Assembly (NCBI GenBank): GCA_947497145.1
Contig: CANMFQ010000014.1
Location: 1-64,000 of the forward strand
Direction of reading: 5' to 3'
DNA: 64,000 bases
DNA from: an uncultured Flavobacteriaceae bacterium
Lineage (GTDB): Bacteria; Bacteroidota; Bacteroidia; Flavobacteriales; Flavobacteriaceae
Positions within the stretch are counted from its first letter, which is position 1; the number at the start of each line of letters is the position of its first letter. The translations under genes were made by a program, and so were the position numbers. The notes under the pieces are model-generated. The model had not been told where the DNA came from and made no database searches. It saw only the letters and a list, made by a program, of their open reading frames with translations. Positions 1 to 8,709 of this stretch are shown one piece after another.

Positions 1-110
1 AGCTTACTAATGGTTCAAGGTGTCAACCCTGCCCATAAGGGACTTGCACCCTCTAGATTAATAAACTACTTTTAGGTTGTTTAAAAGATGCCCATGCTGG
101 GCACACACAA
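1..110. repeat. Cassette-boundary repeat A, copy 1
   Basis: These 110 bases recur at 3089-3198 in the same orientation with only about three substitutions, clustered in one small hairpin (AAACTAC...GTTGTTT here, AAACTAC...GTAGTTT in copy 2). A second hairpin, GCCC-ATGCT-GGGC, ends both copies just before the sequence CACACAA. In copy 2 the repeat is the last third of a longer non-coding module (2865-3198), so copy 1 is probably the end of another such module that begins outside the window. No protein is encoded. The similarity is seen directly; the role as a boundary between accessory gene cassettes is inferred. Confidence 0.9.
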
Positions 111-288
111 CGTGTATAAAACATAGCTAATAAGTGCTAAACATCAAGTTCAGTTCGTATTTGCGAAACCGCCAAATTTTTAAATTTGGCTTTTAAGATT
201 GATAAATTAAAAACAAAATATAAAAATTCGGCTCTGTGTTAATCCGAAAAGGTCGTGTCTTTTTGCACGCTACGTTTCATACACAAAC
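101..288. repeat. Left part of an IS-interrupted palindromic boundary element
   Basis: The sequence after repeat A, GCACACACAACG then GTGTATAAAACATAGC, is matched in inverted orientation by the sequence just before the IS (GCTACGTTTCATACACAAACCG, about 269-290) together with CGTTGTGTGC just after the IS (1956-1965). If the IS is removed, the flanks join as ACAAACCG plus TTGTGTGC and close an imperfect inverted repeat of about 190 bp. An inner hairpin (CCAAATTT/AAATTTGG, around 172-188) lies inside it. It looks like a structured recombination or insertion element rather than a gene. It does not match the canonical integron attC boxes. Confidence 0.6.
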
Positions 289-1957
289 CGTCAGACTGCG
301 CAAAAACCCTCCTTTAACACTTGCTAAACTCCTTTTATTTTTTTAACTTAAAGTATTAACCAACAATGCTTTAGTTATGGATTTTATAACAGGTTTTAAT
401 AGGGATCAGTTAGTGATGATGGATTTTGAATCTTGTCTGAGTCCTGATTCATGGGCACGAATAGTTGACATGTTTGTAGATATACTTCCAATGTCAAAAT
501 TAGGATTCAATGAGGTATTAAATAGTGAAGGGAGGCCGCCATACCGTTCATCTGATTTGCTCAAACTCTATCTATATGGCTATAAAAATAACTGCGATCC
601 TCTCGTCAACTAGAACATGCCTGTAAAGTTAACCTAGAGGTTATATGGCTCTTGAAAGGTCTTAGACCATCGGCAAGAAAAATAGCCTATTTCAGAAAAC
701 AAAATGCCCTCGCCTTTAAAAAAGCATTTAGGCATTTCGTAGTACTCCTAAAAGAATGGGAACTCATTGATGGGAAAACCATTGCCATTGATTCCTTTAA
801 GATTAGAGCTCAGAATGCCCTGAAAAACAATTTTAACCAAAAAAAGTTAGACCGACACATTAAATATATCGATGACAAAATCAAAGAATACCAAAATCAC
901 TTAGAACAAGGCGATGACGATTTAGATATAGTAGAACTAACACATAAGATTGCCTACCAAAAAGCTAAAAAACAAAAGTACCAAAGCATTGAAAAACAGC
1001 TACAACAAAGCGGAGAAAAACAAATTAGCCTTACTGATCCAGATGCTAAGTCTGTAGTGCTTCACCGTAACATCGTAAATGTAGGCTATAACATACAAGC
1101 AGGATGCGATGCAAAACACAAATTCTTTGTCAACAATGATACAGGAACCGTAAATGATACCCATGCGCTATCTCCAATGGCATTAGATGCTAAAGCGCTA
1201 CTAGGTGTTGAGCATATCAATACCCTTACAGACAAAGGCTATACTACAGCAAAGCATTTAGAGATATGTACCCAAAACGGTATAACACCATACTACGCTC
1301 CCAAAATGCACTCCTCTCAACATAATGGGCTATATCCCATGATTAACTTTAAATACGATAAACAAGCAGACTCCTATTGCTGCCCAAACCAGAAAACTTT
1401 ATCAACCAACGGTACCATTTACAATAAGAATGGCCATAAAGTAAAGCATTACAAAAACACGAAAGCCTGCAAATCATGCCCCGTTAGACACCTTTGTACC
1501 ACTAATAAAAAAGGACGGTTCATTGAACGCTCCATTTATCAAGAGGCATTGGAGGATAATCAAAAAAGAGTGGAACAAAACCCAGAATACTACAGACTAA
1601 GACAGCAAATAACAGAACATCAATTTGGAACATTAAAGAGACATTGGGGATTTACCTATACCCTGATCAAAGGAAAACAGCATGTACTGAGCGAGGTTAA
1701 TCTAATGATGATTTGTTATAATCTTAAAAGATTAATCTCCATAATTAATCCAAAAGTGCTAAAAAATAGGTTAAAAGCACTTGCTGTTGAAATTTTAGCC
1801 CTATTTAGTGCTGTGTTAAACGTTTTAAAAGACTTTCTTTTTCTTAATAAGAATAACTACCAATTAACAAAAACACATCAATCTTCGCTAATAGTAGCTT
1901 AAAATTGCTATTGAATCACTATTTTTAACATAAAAGGAGTTGCTGCGCAGACTCCCG
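289..1957 (+). mobile_element. IS1182-like insertion sequence
   Basis: The element carries one transposase gene broken by a frameshift. Imperfect terminal inverted repeats are visible: about CAGACTGCGCAAAAACCCTCC at the left and the complement of GGAGTTGCTGCGCAGACTC at the right, sharing the core CTGCGCA and CTCC. The exact ends are uncertain by a few bases. CCG lies next to both ends and could be a short target duplication. The IS sits inside the palindromic boundary element of the cassette array, which suggests that this structure served as its target. Confidence 0.65.
377..1902 (+). pseudogene. IS1182-family transposase, frameshifted
   Basis: A DDE transposase read in two frames. The N-terminal part (377-613) carries the helical DUF772-type domain and ends at a stop after about 70 family-like residues. 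Family-like sequence (RSSRQLEHACK...) resumes in the -1 frame at 595 and runs to 1902. Three acidic catalytic candidates are visible in the second part: Asp in AIDSFK, Asp in LTDKGY and Glu in TEHQFGTLKRHWG. The junction (TATAAAAATAACTGCG) has no proper X-XXY-YYZ slippery heptamer, so loss of one base is more likely than programmed frameshifting. The copy is probably inactive unless the shift is a sequencing error. Confidence 0.8.
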
Positions 1958-1999
1958 TTGTGTGCTATTTGACCAAAACAACATAGTAATAGAAAGAAA

Positions 2000-2851
2000 A
2001 TGAATAAAATTGAACTTAAAGAAAAATTCAGCAAATATAAATTGAATAGAGTTTGGACTTATTTAGAACCAAAGCTTAAAAACAGTATACAAATAACCCC
2101 AAAAATAACGAATGAAGAATCAATCGATATAGGGAAATCTAAAATTGGCGGAAGTCCAGACCTACCCAAAGATTTTGAATGGTTTGAATTTAAAGAAAAT
2201 CCTATGTCTTTTTTAGCTCAAATAAATTTAAACGAGATTTCCGATTACGATATTGAAAATAAGTTGCCTAATAAGGGTATTCTTTATTTCTTCTATGATT
2301 CAGAACAAAATGTTTGGGGATTTGACCCAAAAGACAAAGCTGGCTCAAAAGTTTTCTTTTATGATGGAGATGTTTCGAAATTAGAACGTAAAGAAAAACC
2401 AAACAGTTTAGATGAATACTCGTATTTTAATAGTTGTTCATTAAATTTTAAATCTTCTATAAATATGCTCGATTATCAAAGTAGTTTAATGGATGGTTTT
2501 ACATTAGAGGATGAAGAAGAAGGTAACTATGAAAATTTGATTGAAGAAATATATGAAGATGAAATTTTCAAATTACTCGGTCATTCAAATAATGTTCAAG
2601 GAGGTATGGAATTAGAATGTGAACTCGTAACAAATGGAATATATTGTGGAGGCCCAGAAGGCTATCAAAATCCTAAAAGGAAAAATTTAGAAGAAAATAA
2701 AGGTTTATGGAACCTTTTATTTCAAATGGATAGTTCAGATGATATAGGAACAATGTGGGGAGATTGTGGACGTATTTATTATTGGATTAGAGAAAATGAT
2801 TTAAAAGAGCGAAAATTTGAAAATAGTTGGGCTGTATTACAGTGTTATTAA
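2000..2851 (+). CDS. YwqG/DUF1963 family protein (cassette cargo)
   Basis: 283 residues, resembling the YwqG/DUF1963 family of unknown biochemical function. Family-like segments include GGSPDLPKDFEWF near residue 50, the FLAQINLNE strand, an acidic low-complexity loop (about 165-190), and a C-terminal region with LWNLLFQMDS and WGDCGRIYYWI. There is no signal peptide, so it is likely cytoplasmic. It is the only gene between the right end of the IS and the next boundary module at 2865, which makes it single-gene cargo of the array. The start at 2000 follows an A/G-rich stretch (GAAAGAAA). Proteins of this family occur widely as solitary accessory genes; no role is claimed here. Confidence 0.85.
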   Translation: MNKIELKEKFSKYKLNRVWTYLEPKLKNSIQITPKITNEESIDIGKSKIGGSPDLPKDFEWFEFKENPMSFLAQINLNEISDYDIENKLPNKGILYFFYDSEQNVWGFDPKDKAGSKVFFYDGDVSKLERKEKPNSLDEYSYFNSCSLNFKSSINMLDYQSSLMDGFTLEDEEEGNYENLIEEIYEDEIFKLLGHSNNVQGGMELECELVTNGIYCGGPEGYQNPKRKNLEENKGLWNLLFQMDSSDDIGTMWGDCGRIYYWIRENDLKERKFENSWAVLQCY

Positions 2852-2864
2852 AAAAACAGCACAC

Positions 2865-2956
2865 AATAACTAAGCCTTCGTGTGGTCGGTACGACCCAAC
2901 ATGATGGCGCTGTTGACTGAACCGGCTGCTTTGCCGATACTATGGGGATTGCTTTG
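2865..2956. repeat. Cassette-boundary repeat B, copy 1
   Basis: About 90 bases beginning AATAACTAAGCCTTCGTG recur almost perfectly at 3886-3977 (one G/A difference near the end). Each copy starts a dozen or so bases after the stop codon of the cargo gene. A tight hairpin GTCG-GTA-CGAC is present. Short frames crossing this repeat have no protein-like character. Together with the linker (2957-3088) and repeat A copy 2, it forms one continuous module of about 330 bp. Confidence 0.9.
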
Positions 2957-3088
2957 TTTTTTTGTATTTTATTGCATAAAACAGCGCAAAAAAGTGTCCG
3001 TCAGTAGTACCGAGTTTTGTAGTCGGTATTTGCTCATTATGCAATCGCAAATAATCTTCAGTCCTAACCTCACGGTTAGCAACCTTGC
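2957..3088. other. Hairpin-rich linker between repeats B and A
   Basis: Non-coding. Nested inverted repeats can be read directly: ATTGCATAA (2971-2979) pairs with TTATGCAAT (3037-3045), and inside it TACCGA (3008-3013) pairs with TCGGTA (3023-3028). A separate hairpin follows, CTAACC (3064-3069) with GGTTAG (3074-3079). With the hairpins in repeats A and B the whole 2865-3198 module could fold extensively as RNA or single-stranded DNA. Confidence 0.6.
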
Positions 3089-3198
3089 AGCTTACTAATG
3101 GTTCAAGGTGTCAACCCTGCCCATAAGGGACTTGCACCCTCTAGATTAATAAACTACTTTAAGGTAGTTTAAAAGATGCCCATGCTGGGCACACACAA
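3089..3198. repeat. Cassette-boundary repeat A, copy 2
   Basis: Second copy of the 110-base repeat at 1-110, same orientation. Here the internal hairpin AAACTAC/GTAGTTT is perfect. It ends in CACACAA followed by TGTATAAAA, as in copy 1, after which the sequences diverge into different cargo. It marks the left edge of the second cassette. Confidence 0.9.
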
Positions 3199-3252
3199 TG
3201 TATAAAATTCATAACGGCGGATTTTCCTAAACGGAAAATCACGCCTTTTTAC

Positions 3253-3260
3253 TATCTTTG
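3253..3260 (+). promoter_or_regulatory. Candidate Bacteroidetes -7 promoter box in cassette 2
   Basis: TATCTTTG fits the Bacteroidetes -7 consensus TAnnTTTG. It lies just upstream of the cassette-2 gene, and no convincing -33 TTG box is seen at the usual distance. If functional, transcription would begin near 3266 and the cassette would bring its own promoter. Confidence 0.4.
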
Positions 3261-3280
3261 AGAAACGACGGAAAGTACTC

Positions 3281-3715
3281 GTGTACTTTCCCGTTAAAAA
3301 TCTTATACTAGACCGTTGTAAAGACAAAGACATTTCTGAACTGAACGCAATTTTAAAATATAAAGAACTGATTTTTAAACTAATTGTTACTGCTTTGATT
3401 ATTGGCTCGTTCCTATTTTCAAGTGGAATACTAATCAAACCAAAATTTGATTCAGAAAAGTGGAAAAATTGGGTGGAAACCGAATCTGAACCTTCTCTAC
3501 GATGGGATATGATAAATAGTCTCAAAAGGACTCACGAATTAATTGGAATGCCAAAAGAAAAAGTTTTAGACTTTCTTGGTGAACCAAACTCAAAAACCGA
3601 TTCGACATTTAGCTATTATCTTGGTTACTCTAAAAATGGAATTAATACTGGAAACTTAACAATAAGATTTGACGAAAAGGGAAAGGTTTTGATTTATTTA
3701 ATTGGACAAGGTTAA
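3281..3715 (+). CDS. Small membrane-anchored BamE/SmpA-like protein (cassette cargo)
   Basis: 144 residues. An N-terminal cytoplasmic stretch is followed by one hydrophobic segment (about residues 31-50, LIFKLIVTALIIGSFLFSSG) and a soluble domain. Residues about 90-140 contain ELIGMPKEKVLDFLGEP followed by YYLGY and LTIRFDEKGKV, the pattern of the SmpA/OmlA/BamE fold (helix, G-P turn, beta strands). It lacks a lipobox, unlike true BamE, so it is a BamE-like accessory protein and not the assembly factor itself. The start is uncertain because the predicted promoter lies only about 20 bases upstream. It is the main gene of cassette 2. Confidence 0.6.
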   Translation: MYFPVKNLILDRCKDKDISELNAILKYKELIFKLIVTALIIGSFLFSSGILIKPKFDSEKWKNWVETESEPSLRWDMINSLKRTHELIGMPKEKVLDFLGEPNSKTDSTFSYYLGYSKNGINTGNLTIRFDEKGKVLIYLIGQG

Positions 3716-3716
3716 T

Positions 3717-3872
3717 ATGGTTTTCAAAAAAGAAACAAAGGATAATGAATTGTATGTTTATATGAACGGAAAACTGATTTATAAAAAGTGGCTGAATACA
3801 GGTGAATCTAAAATATTTGACTTAATAGCCTATGACAAATACACTCTGAAATCTATAAATGACAAAAAATAA
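3717..3872 (+). CDS. Short hypothetical protein, 51 residues
   Basis: This frame starts with ATG one base after the stop of the BamE-like gene and ends just before repeat B copy 2. The product is polar (MVFKKETKDNELYVYMNGK...) and has no recognised domain. Its tight placement behind the upstream gene suggests translational coupling, but it could also be the tail of that gene after a frameshift. Low certainty that it is a real separate protein. Confidence 0.35.
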   Translation: MVFKKETKDNELYVYMNGKLIYKKWLNTGESKIFDLIAYDKYTLKSINDKK

Positions 3873-3885
3873 AAAACTGTTTACA

Positions 3886-3977
3886 AATAACTAAGCCTTC
3901 GTGTGGTCGGTACGACCCAACATGATGGCGCTGTTGACTGAACCGGCTGCTTTGCCGATACTATGGAGATTGCTTTG
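3886..3977. repeat. Cassette-boundary repeat B, copy 2
   Basis: Near-identical to 2865-2956. After base 3977 the sequence diverges from the linker seen after copy 1, and no repeat A follows, so this appears to be the last, degraded boundary of the array before transposon debris. Confidence 0.9.
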
Positions 3978-4156
3978 GGTTTATGGTGTTTTATTATGTA
4001 GAGTGCTAGTGTAGCAGCTGTCTTTTCGGGCTAAATAATACCTACTAGCTTAGGGTTTCTTCTTATTTTGGGTCGCCATTGTGGCAATTTGTTTCGTTAA
4101 GCAGCTCTTTTTTGTCCTTATTTTAATTTTTAGGCATAGGTAAGCTCTTACGCTTT

Positions 4157-4378
4157 TTAAGACGTTGTATTTAGGGCATGCTGTTTTAATCGTTTTAACC
4201 ATATTTTGGGCGGACCACGACTATCAAATATAGTAACGGTAACCATACTCCCAAGCTTACAATACGGGCACTTACGGTGCTTTAATGGCGGGTGTTCTTT
4301 TACAATAGGCTTGCCTAGTTCTTTATGCAATAAGGGAACAATTATGTTAAAGCCAAAACTATCATTGAGCAATTTCAT
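4157..4378 (-). pseudogene. Transposase C-terminal fragment (possibly IS91-like)
   Basis: A 73-residue leftward frame with a zinc-ribbon half-site (CPYCKLGSM) followed by VTVTIFDSRGPPKIW. This resembles, from memory, the C-terminal tail of Bacteroidetes IS91-type transposases. No catalytic part is present, and it begins abruptly at 4378. I interpret it as a remnant left by an element inserted next to the cassette array. The family assignment is tentative. Confidence 0.4.
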
Positions 4379-4380
4379 AA

Positions 4381-4560
4381 AAGGTGACTTATGTAACGTA
4401 CCAGTTTAAGCACCTATCACAATGGTATATTTTTAAACAGGCTCTTACAAAGGCTGATTTGTATGAAATCTTAATTTCCCCTAACTCTAGCGAGCTGTTG
4501 GAGGAATTACATAAATCCAAATTAAGTCAATTATTAGGGGTTAATTCGACTAAACTGTAA
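4381..4560 (+). pseudogene. Unidentified gene fragment
   Basis: A frame open from just after a stop at 4378-4380 to TAA at 4558-4560 (59 codons) and without a good start codon. It reads like real protein (KADLYEILISPNSSELLEELHK is partly quoted by positions 4450-4515, ending QLLGVNSTKL). It is probably the C-terminal end of a truncated gene of unknown family, possibly also mobile-element derived. Confidence 0.35.
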
Positions 4561-4655
4561 TATCTGCAAAAAAAAAACCATTCGTTGAAGATTTGATTTC
4601 GGTTTCAGCTATTGCTGAAATTTCAATAAAAACTAGGCATAGTAGCGTGTGCGAC

Positions 4656-4712
4656 ATCCCCCCTAGCCCCCTTCAAAGGGGGATTTCCCCCTAACTCCCG
4701 AAGAGGGAATTG
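4656..4712. repeat. CCCCCTAG/CCTTCAAAGGGGG-type intergenic repeat
   Basis: Contains CCCCCTAGCCCCCTTC then AAAGGGGGATTTCCCCC, a G/C-run palindrome in otherwise AT-rich DNA. Such C-run/G-run dispersed repeats are familiar in Bacteroidetes intergenic regions. No gene is seen between 4561 and 4785. Confidence 0.5.
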
Positions 4713-4785
4713 TTACTACTGATGTTTAACGTGGAGTTCAACTAAATAAGAAGTAAAACTCATAAAAAATACGCAATGCATTGCC

Positions 4786-7700
4786 CTAAAACGAATTTAT
4801 TTTAAGTTGTATGTGATGTTTACCGGGCTCTAACCGTACTGATTTAAAAGCTGAAGGCACTTTTTTTCCATTATGGATTACATTCTTTCCGTTACGATTA
4901 TGTAAGGAAAACTCAGCTACCATATTGGCTGGTATTTCAATCTCATAAATTTGTAACCTTGCTCCCTTAACTTCGTATTTTCCTTTAATAGTGCCTAAAA
5001 CAGTAGGCACTTCAATGCTGCTAAATTTTAAACTGCTCATTTGTGGTTTAATAGTCGCTATTTCAAACCCCGGGGTTTTTGGTTTTATGCCCCACAAACG
5101 TCTAGGAATAACATTGGCTGGTACTGCCCCCCAAGCGTGATTCCAATCTAAGTTATTTTTATATTTTAAATCCCACGCTTCTAACGTCATAGTAGAACCT
5201 ACGCGAATCATGTTATACCAGCTTCTTTCTGCTTTGCTCGTTAATAATTCTAAAGCATAGTCTGCTTCTCCGGCTTTGTACAATGCATCCATTAAAAACT
5301 GTGAACCATACACACTGCATGCCATACCACGTGATTTAATAAATTCCACTACAGTATGAACATGTTCTTTAGGAACCATGCCAAAAGCCAAAGGCATCAT
5401 ATTTGCATGCAGCGAGGCGTGTTCTGTACCTATACCATCGATATAAACACCACGTTCTTTATCAAACATATTTTCATTAAGTGCTTTTTTTACCTTGGCT
5501 GCTCTTAATTCAAAATCTAAAACTTCCTGTGTTTTTCCCATTAGTTTGGCAAACCTTGCCATTATTTTCATATTCTTATAAAAAAAGGCATTAATAACGG
5601 TATTGTATGGTTTAAATACATAACCATCACGCTCGCCTTTATTATTAGGGTCTCCACCCCAACCTGCAGAAGGCCAATCGACAATGTCAGTGAGTGGTTT
5701 GTTGTACCCCTCTTTAAACCCAAGTTTATACATAAATTGAGGGGTTACTTTTTCAGAAGTAATTAAGCCTTCTTCATTAGACAATTCATAAAGTGTTTTA
5801 TGTTTTAACGCTTCGTAATACTTCTCAATCAGTTCTGTATTTCCGGTATACATATAATCTGCATAAAACAATAAGGCTACATGCTGTTGCCATTCTGTTG
5901 GCCATGTTGGGTGTTCCATAAAATACTCTATGGTGCGCCTTGCCATAGCATATTCCCTATCTGTGGTATAATGACTTAGTTGGTTTAAATAAGCATCTGC
6001 TTCATAAGGAATACGTTCTCTATCGCCATCTACATATAAACCATTAAATGTTGTTGCTTTTATGGTGTATTTACATAAATCCCATACTTGATTTAAGATT
6101 GTATCAGCACTTTCAAAACTACTAGCATTCTCATCCCAATACGTATGGTACGCTAACTGCTCAAAATTATTAGCTGTAATTGGTGCTTTTACACCTTCAA
6201 TTTCTAGATATCTAAATGGCATTAATACAGGAAAACCCTGTGGTAAAGGAACAGCTTTGTTTGGCAGCGTATTTCTCTTATCTGCTTTAATAGCAAGCTG
6301 GTATTTTGTTTTGCTAGGCGTTACAGCCATTTTAATCTCTTGGTAGCGAATATGACTTTTATGAAATGGTTTTCTGTTGATATTTTTACCATTCAATTCT
6401 TCACCTATTCTAAACGTTATTGTGTGGGGCGTTTTTGCTTTATAGGTGAAATCTACAGTTGCAAACGCTGCTTTTCCAAAATCGATAAAATAGAAATCAC
6501 CCCGATTTTCAAACTTTACAGGCTTAATTTTACTGATAACAAATTTATTTGCTGTAGCAATCATATTGTCATCACTTCTACCTATTGTAAATTGTTGTGG
6601 TTGCGAGTAATCAACAAGGCGATTTTCATTATCCCAAATACGTACTTTCCAGTAATAGGTTTTTCCTATTTCAAGTGTTTTGCCGTTGTATTCAACATTG
6701 GTTGATGCGCTTGACCGTACTTGACCACTATCCCAAACATCACCATTATTAGCGTCAATACTTGTTTTTGATGAAGCTACCAGTATTTGGTAAGCAGATT
6801 GAAACTTAGATTCTTTAGCAACCGTCCAACCAAATTCGGGCTTTTGATCTATTATAGTAACAACATTATCAGGCTCTCTTATAAGCTCTATTGTTAATTC
6901 TGTTGGTGCAGACCGGTACTTATTGCCGTTTTTCTTAATGAGTTCATCACATTTTGCACGAAGGGCAGCTGCCACTTTCTTATATTTTTTATCGCCTATG
7001 AGGTTTTTAATTTCTTTAGGGTCTTTTTTTAGGTTGTAAAGTTCTTCAATGGTTTTATCATTTACATATCTAAAATATTTCCATTCGCTAGTTCGCACTC
7101 CTTCACTGGGTGGTATTTCACTAAAATCCCAAATATGCTCTATCAAAATAGTATCTCTTTCAATAGTATTGGTTTGGTTTTTCACGAGCGGCAATAAGCT
7201 TTTTCCTTGCCATGTTTTGGGCGGGGTAAGTCCTGCAAAATCAACTATTGTCGCAGGCACATCAATATTTAATGCCATGTCATCAATATCTTGATGCATC
7301 TGCATTCGAGGGTCATAAATAATTAATGGTACACGAATAGAATTGTCATACATCAACCATTTACCAGCCATTTGACGCTCTCCTAAAAAATACCCATTAT
7401 CTCCCATGACAATGATGATGGTATTCTTTTCAAGCCCCTTTTCCTTTAATTTTTTTCTGATTTTAGTTATTTCCAAATCAATACCAGAAATCATTCGATA
7501 ATAGCCTTTTAAACTATGTTGATACTTTTCAGGGGTATCATAACGCCATGTCCAACGTAGTCTATTAAACCCATCTCTAACTATTTTTGGTTGCGCTTCA
7601 AAATATTTATCATCGGCAAGTTCGGGCTCAGGAATGGTCGTATTAGCGAGTAGCTTGTCAGTTTCTGCTTGCCAAAAATATTGATCTTTTGCACTGTCAT

Positions 7701-8328
7701 GGGCATGCGGTGCACTAAAACTTAATGACAAACAAAAAGGTTTATCACTTGAAGTATGCTCAATAAAATCAAGCGCCTTCTGCCCTGTATATCTTGTTAA
7801 ATGTACGGTATCGTTATTTATGGTTTTGTAGTAATATCCCCTTTTATCATTGTATTTACCATTTCTGTCATATGATTCATACACATCAAATTGTTTGTCC
7901 AATCCATCATACCGAACACCATACTTACCATAAAACCCCGTATAATAACCGTTGTTTTTAAGTAAGGTAGGATACGAATTTGTCATGTACTCTTCTCTTA
8001 TATTCCCTGTTTGAAAATTATAATTGTGCGCACGTTCATACAAACCTGTCAAAATACTAGCTCTACTGGCCGCACAAATAGGAGTGGTTACAATAGCATT
8101 GGAAAAATAAGTGCCCGATTTTGCCAAATTATCCATTTCGGGCGTTTCTACATACTTGTTTCCTGCATAGCCCAGAGCATCAAACCGCTGATCATCAGTT
8201 AAAATAAAAATGATATTGGGTTTGTTTGAGGGTACTGTTTTCTGCTGAGAAAAAACCGTAGTAAAACTGTTAAACACAAAAAATATAAGTACTAAAAAGG
8301 TGCTTTTGTTGGTATCGCTTATTTTCAT
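4786..8328 (-). CDS. Secreted sulfatase fused to GH78 alpha-L-rhamnosidase-like module
   Basis: 1180 residues. After a signal peptide (about 1-27) comes an S1-type sulfatase (about 36-480) with the metal-binding DD at 45-46 and the formylglycine motif CAASR starting at Cys85. A Fn3-like/Bac_rhamnosid_N region follows (about 495-600, with [13 protein letters not shown]), then an (alpha/alpha)6-barrel GH78-type domain. Its DGDRER at 767-772 corresponds to the family's general-acid region, and a C-terminal beta domain ends the protein. It would remove sulfate and then terminal L-rhamnose from an algal oligosaccharide in the periplasm. Bimodular S1-GH78 proteins are known from ulvan loci of marine flavobacteria. 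The gene is monocistronic and divergent from the sensor kinase at 8710. Cys85 needs conversion to formylglycine, which the enzyme at 24809 could perform. Confidence 0.9.
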   Translation of the reverse strand: MKISDTNKSTFLVLIFFVFNSFTTVFSQQKTVPSNKPNIIFILTDDQRFDALGYAGNKYVETPEMDNLAKSGTYFSNAIVTTPICAASRASILTGLYERAHNYNFQTGNIREEYMTNSYPTLLKNNGYYTGFYGKYGVRYDGLDKQFDVYESYDRNGKYNDKRGYYYKTINNDTVHLTRYTGQKALDFIEHTSSDKPFCLSLSFSAPHAHDSAKDQYFWQAETDKLLANTTIPEPELADDKYFEAQPKIVRDGFNRLRWTWRYDTPEKYQHSLKGYYRMISGIDLEITKIRKKLKEKGLEKNTIIIVMGDNGYFLGERQMAGKWLMYDNSIRVPLIIYDPRMQMHQDIDDMALNIDVPATIVDFAGLTPPKTWQGKSLLPLVKNQTNTIERDTILIEHIWDFSEIPPSEGVRTSEWKYFRYVNDKTIEELYNLKKDPKEIKNLIGDKKYKKVAAALRAKCDELIKKNGNKYRSAPTELTIELIREPDNVVTIIDQKPEFGWTVAKESKFQSAYQILVASSKTSIDANNGDVWDSGQVRSSASTNVEYNGKTLEIGKTYYWKVRIWDNENRLVDYSQPQQFTIGRSDDNMIATANKFVISKIKPVKFENRGDFYFIDFGKAAFATVDFTYKAKTPHTITFRIGEELNGKNINRKPFHKSHIRYQEIKMAVTPSKTKYQLAIKADKRNTLPNKAVPLPQGFPVLMPFRYLEIEGVKAPITANNFEQLAYHTYWDENASSFESADTILNQVWDLCKYTIKATTFNGLYVDGDRERIPYEADAYLNQLSHYTTDREYAMARRTIEYFMEHPTWPTEWQQHVALLFYADYMYTGNTELIEKYYEALKHKTLYELSNEEGLITSEKVTPQFMYKLGFKEGYNKPLTDIVDWPSAGWGGDPNNKGERDGYVFKPYNTVINAFFYKNMKIMARFAKLMGKTQEVLDFELRAAKVKKALNENMFDKERGVYIDGIGTEHASLHANMMPLAFGMVPKEHVHTVVEFIKSRGMACSVYGSQFLMDALYKAGEADYALELLTSKAERSWYNMIRVGSTMTLEAWDLKYKNNLDWNHAWGAVPANVIPRRLWGIKPKTPGFEIATIKPQMSSLKFSSIEVPTVLGTIKGKYEVKGARLQIYEIEIPANMVAEFSLHNRNGKNVIHNGKKVPSAFKSVRLEPGKHHIQLKINSF

Positions 8329-8709
8329 TTGGTTATTTTTTACTCAAAATTTATGGTTGGCTAATCTTATTTTAACACTCTATAGTGGTTGGTTAAAAAA
8401 ATAGATGATTTTTCACAATTTGCTTCTTTTTCGGTATTTCTGACCAAGCATCCCATACAAATGTGCTGCTTTAAACAACCATACAGGCGTTAAGTGTATA
8501 AATATATTTTTATAAAACATAAATGCTATCCTGTACTATGCTGTATGGTGCTATTAAAATACGTAAAATCACTACATTTTTATAGTATTTGTAGGGCATT
8601 ATTGTTATTATACTTACTTTAGATTACATCAATTATGAGCTTATAACTGTTTTGAAAATGTACTTCTTTGTATAAAAACTCAAAACTCAATAGATCCACT
8701 TTGCTTTTT
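8329..8709. other. Divergent intergenic region, sulfatase-GH78 / sensor kinase
   Basis: AT-rich region without genes that must hold the promoters of both divergent genes. No clear operator, riboswitch or strong promoter box is identified. A frame opening with TTG at 8668 extends the kinase by 14 residues but is not preferred over ATG 8710. Confidence 0.5.

Noticed and set aside
584-600. Programmed -1 frameshift in the transposase
   Set aside because: No X-XXY-YYZ heptamer in the correct register at the junction; IS1182-type transposases are normally single-frame.
2880-3098. Rightward open frame of 72 codons across repeat B and the linker
   Set aside because: It overlaps the conserved non-coding module and its composition is not protein-like; the second repeat B copy does not preserve the frame further on.
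1-3977. Classical integron with attC sites
   Set aside because: The boundary modules lack recognisable RYYYAAC/GTTRRRY core boxes and no integrase is present in the window. I keep only the looser cassette description.
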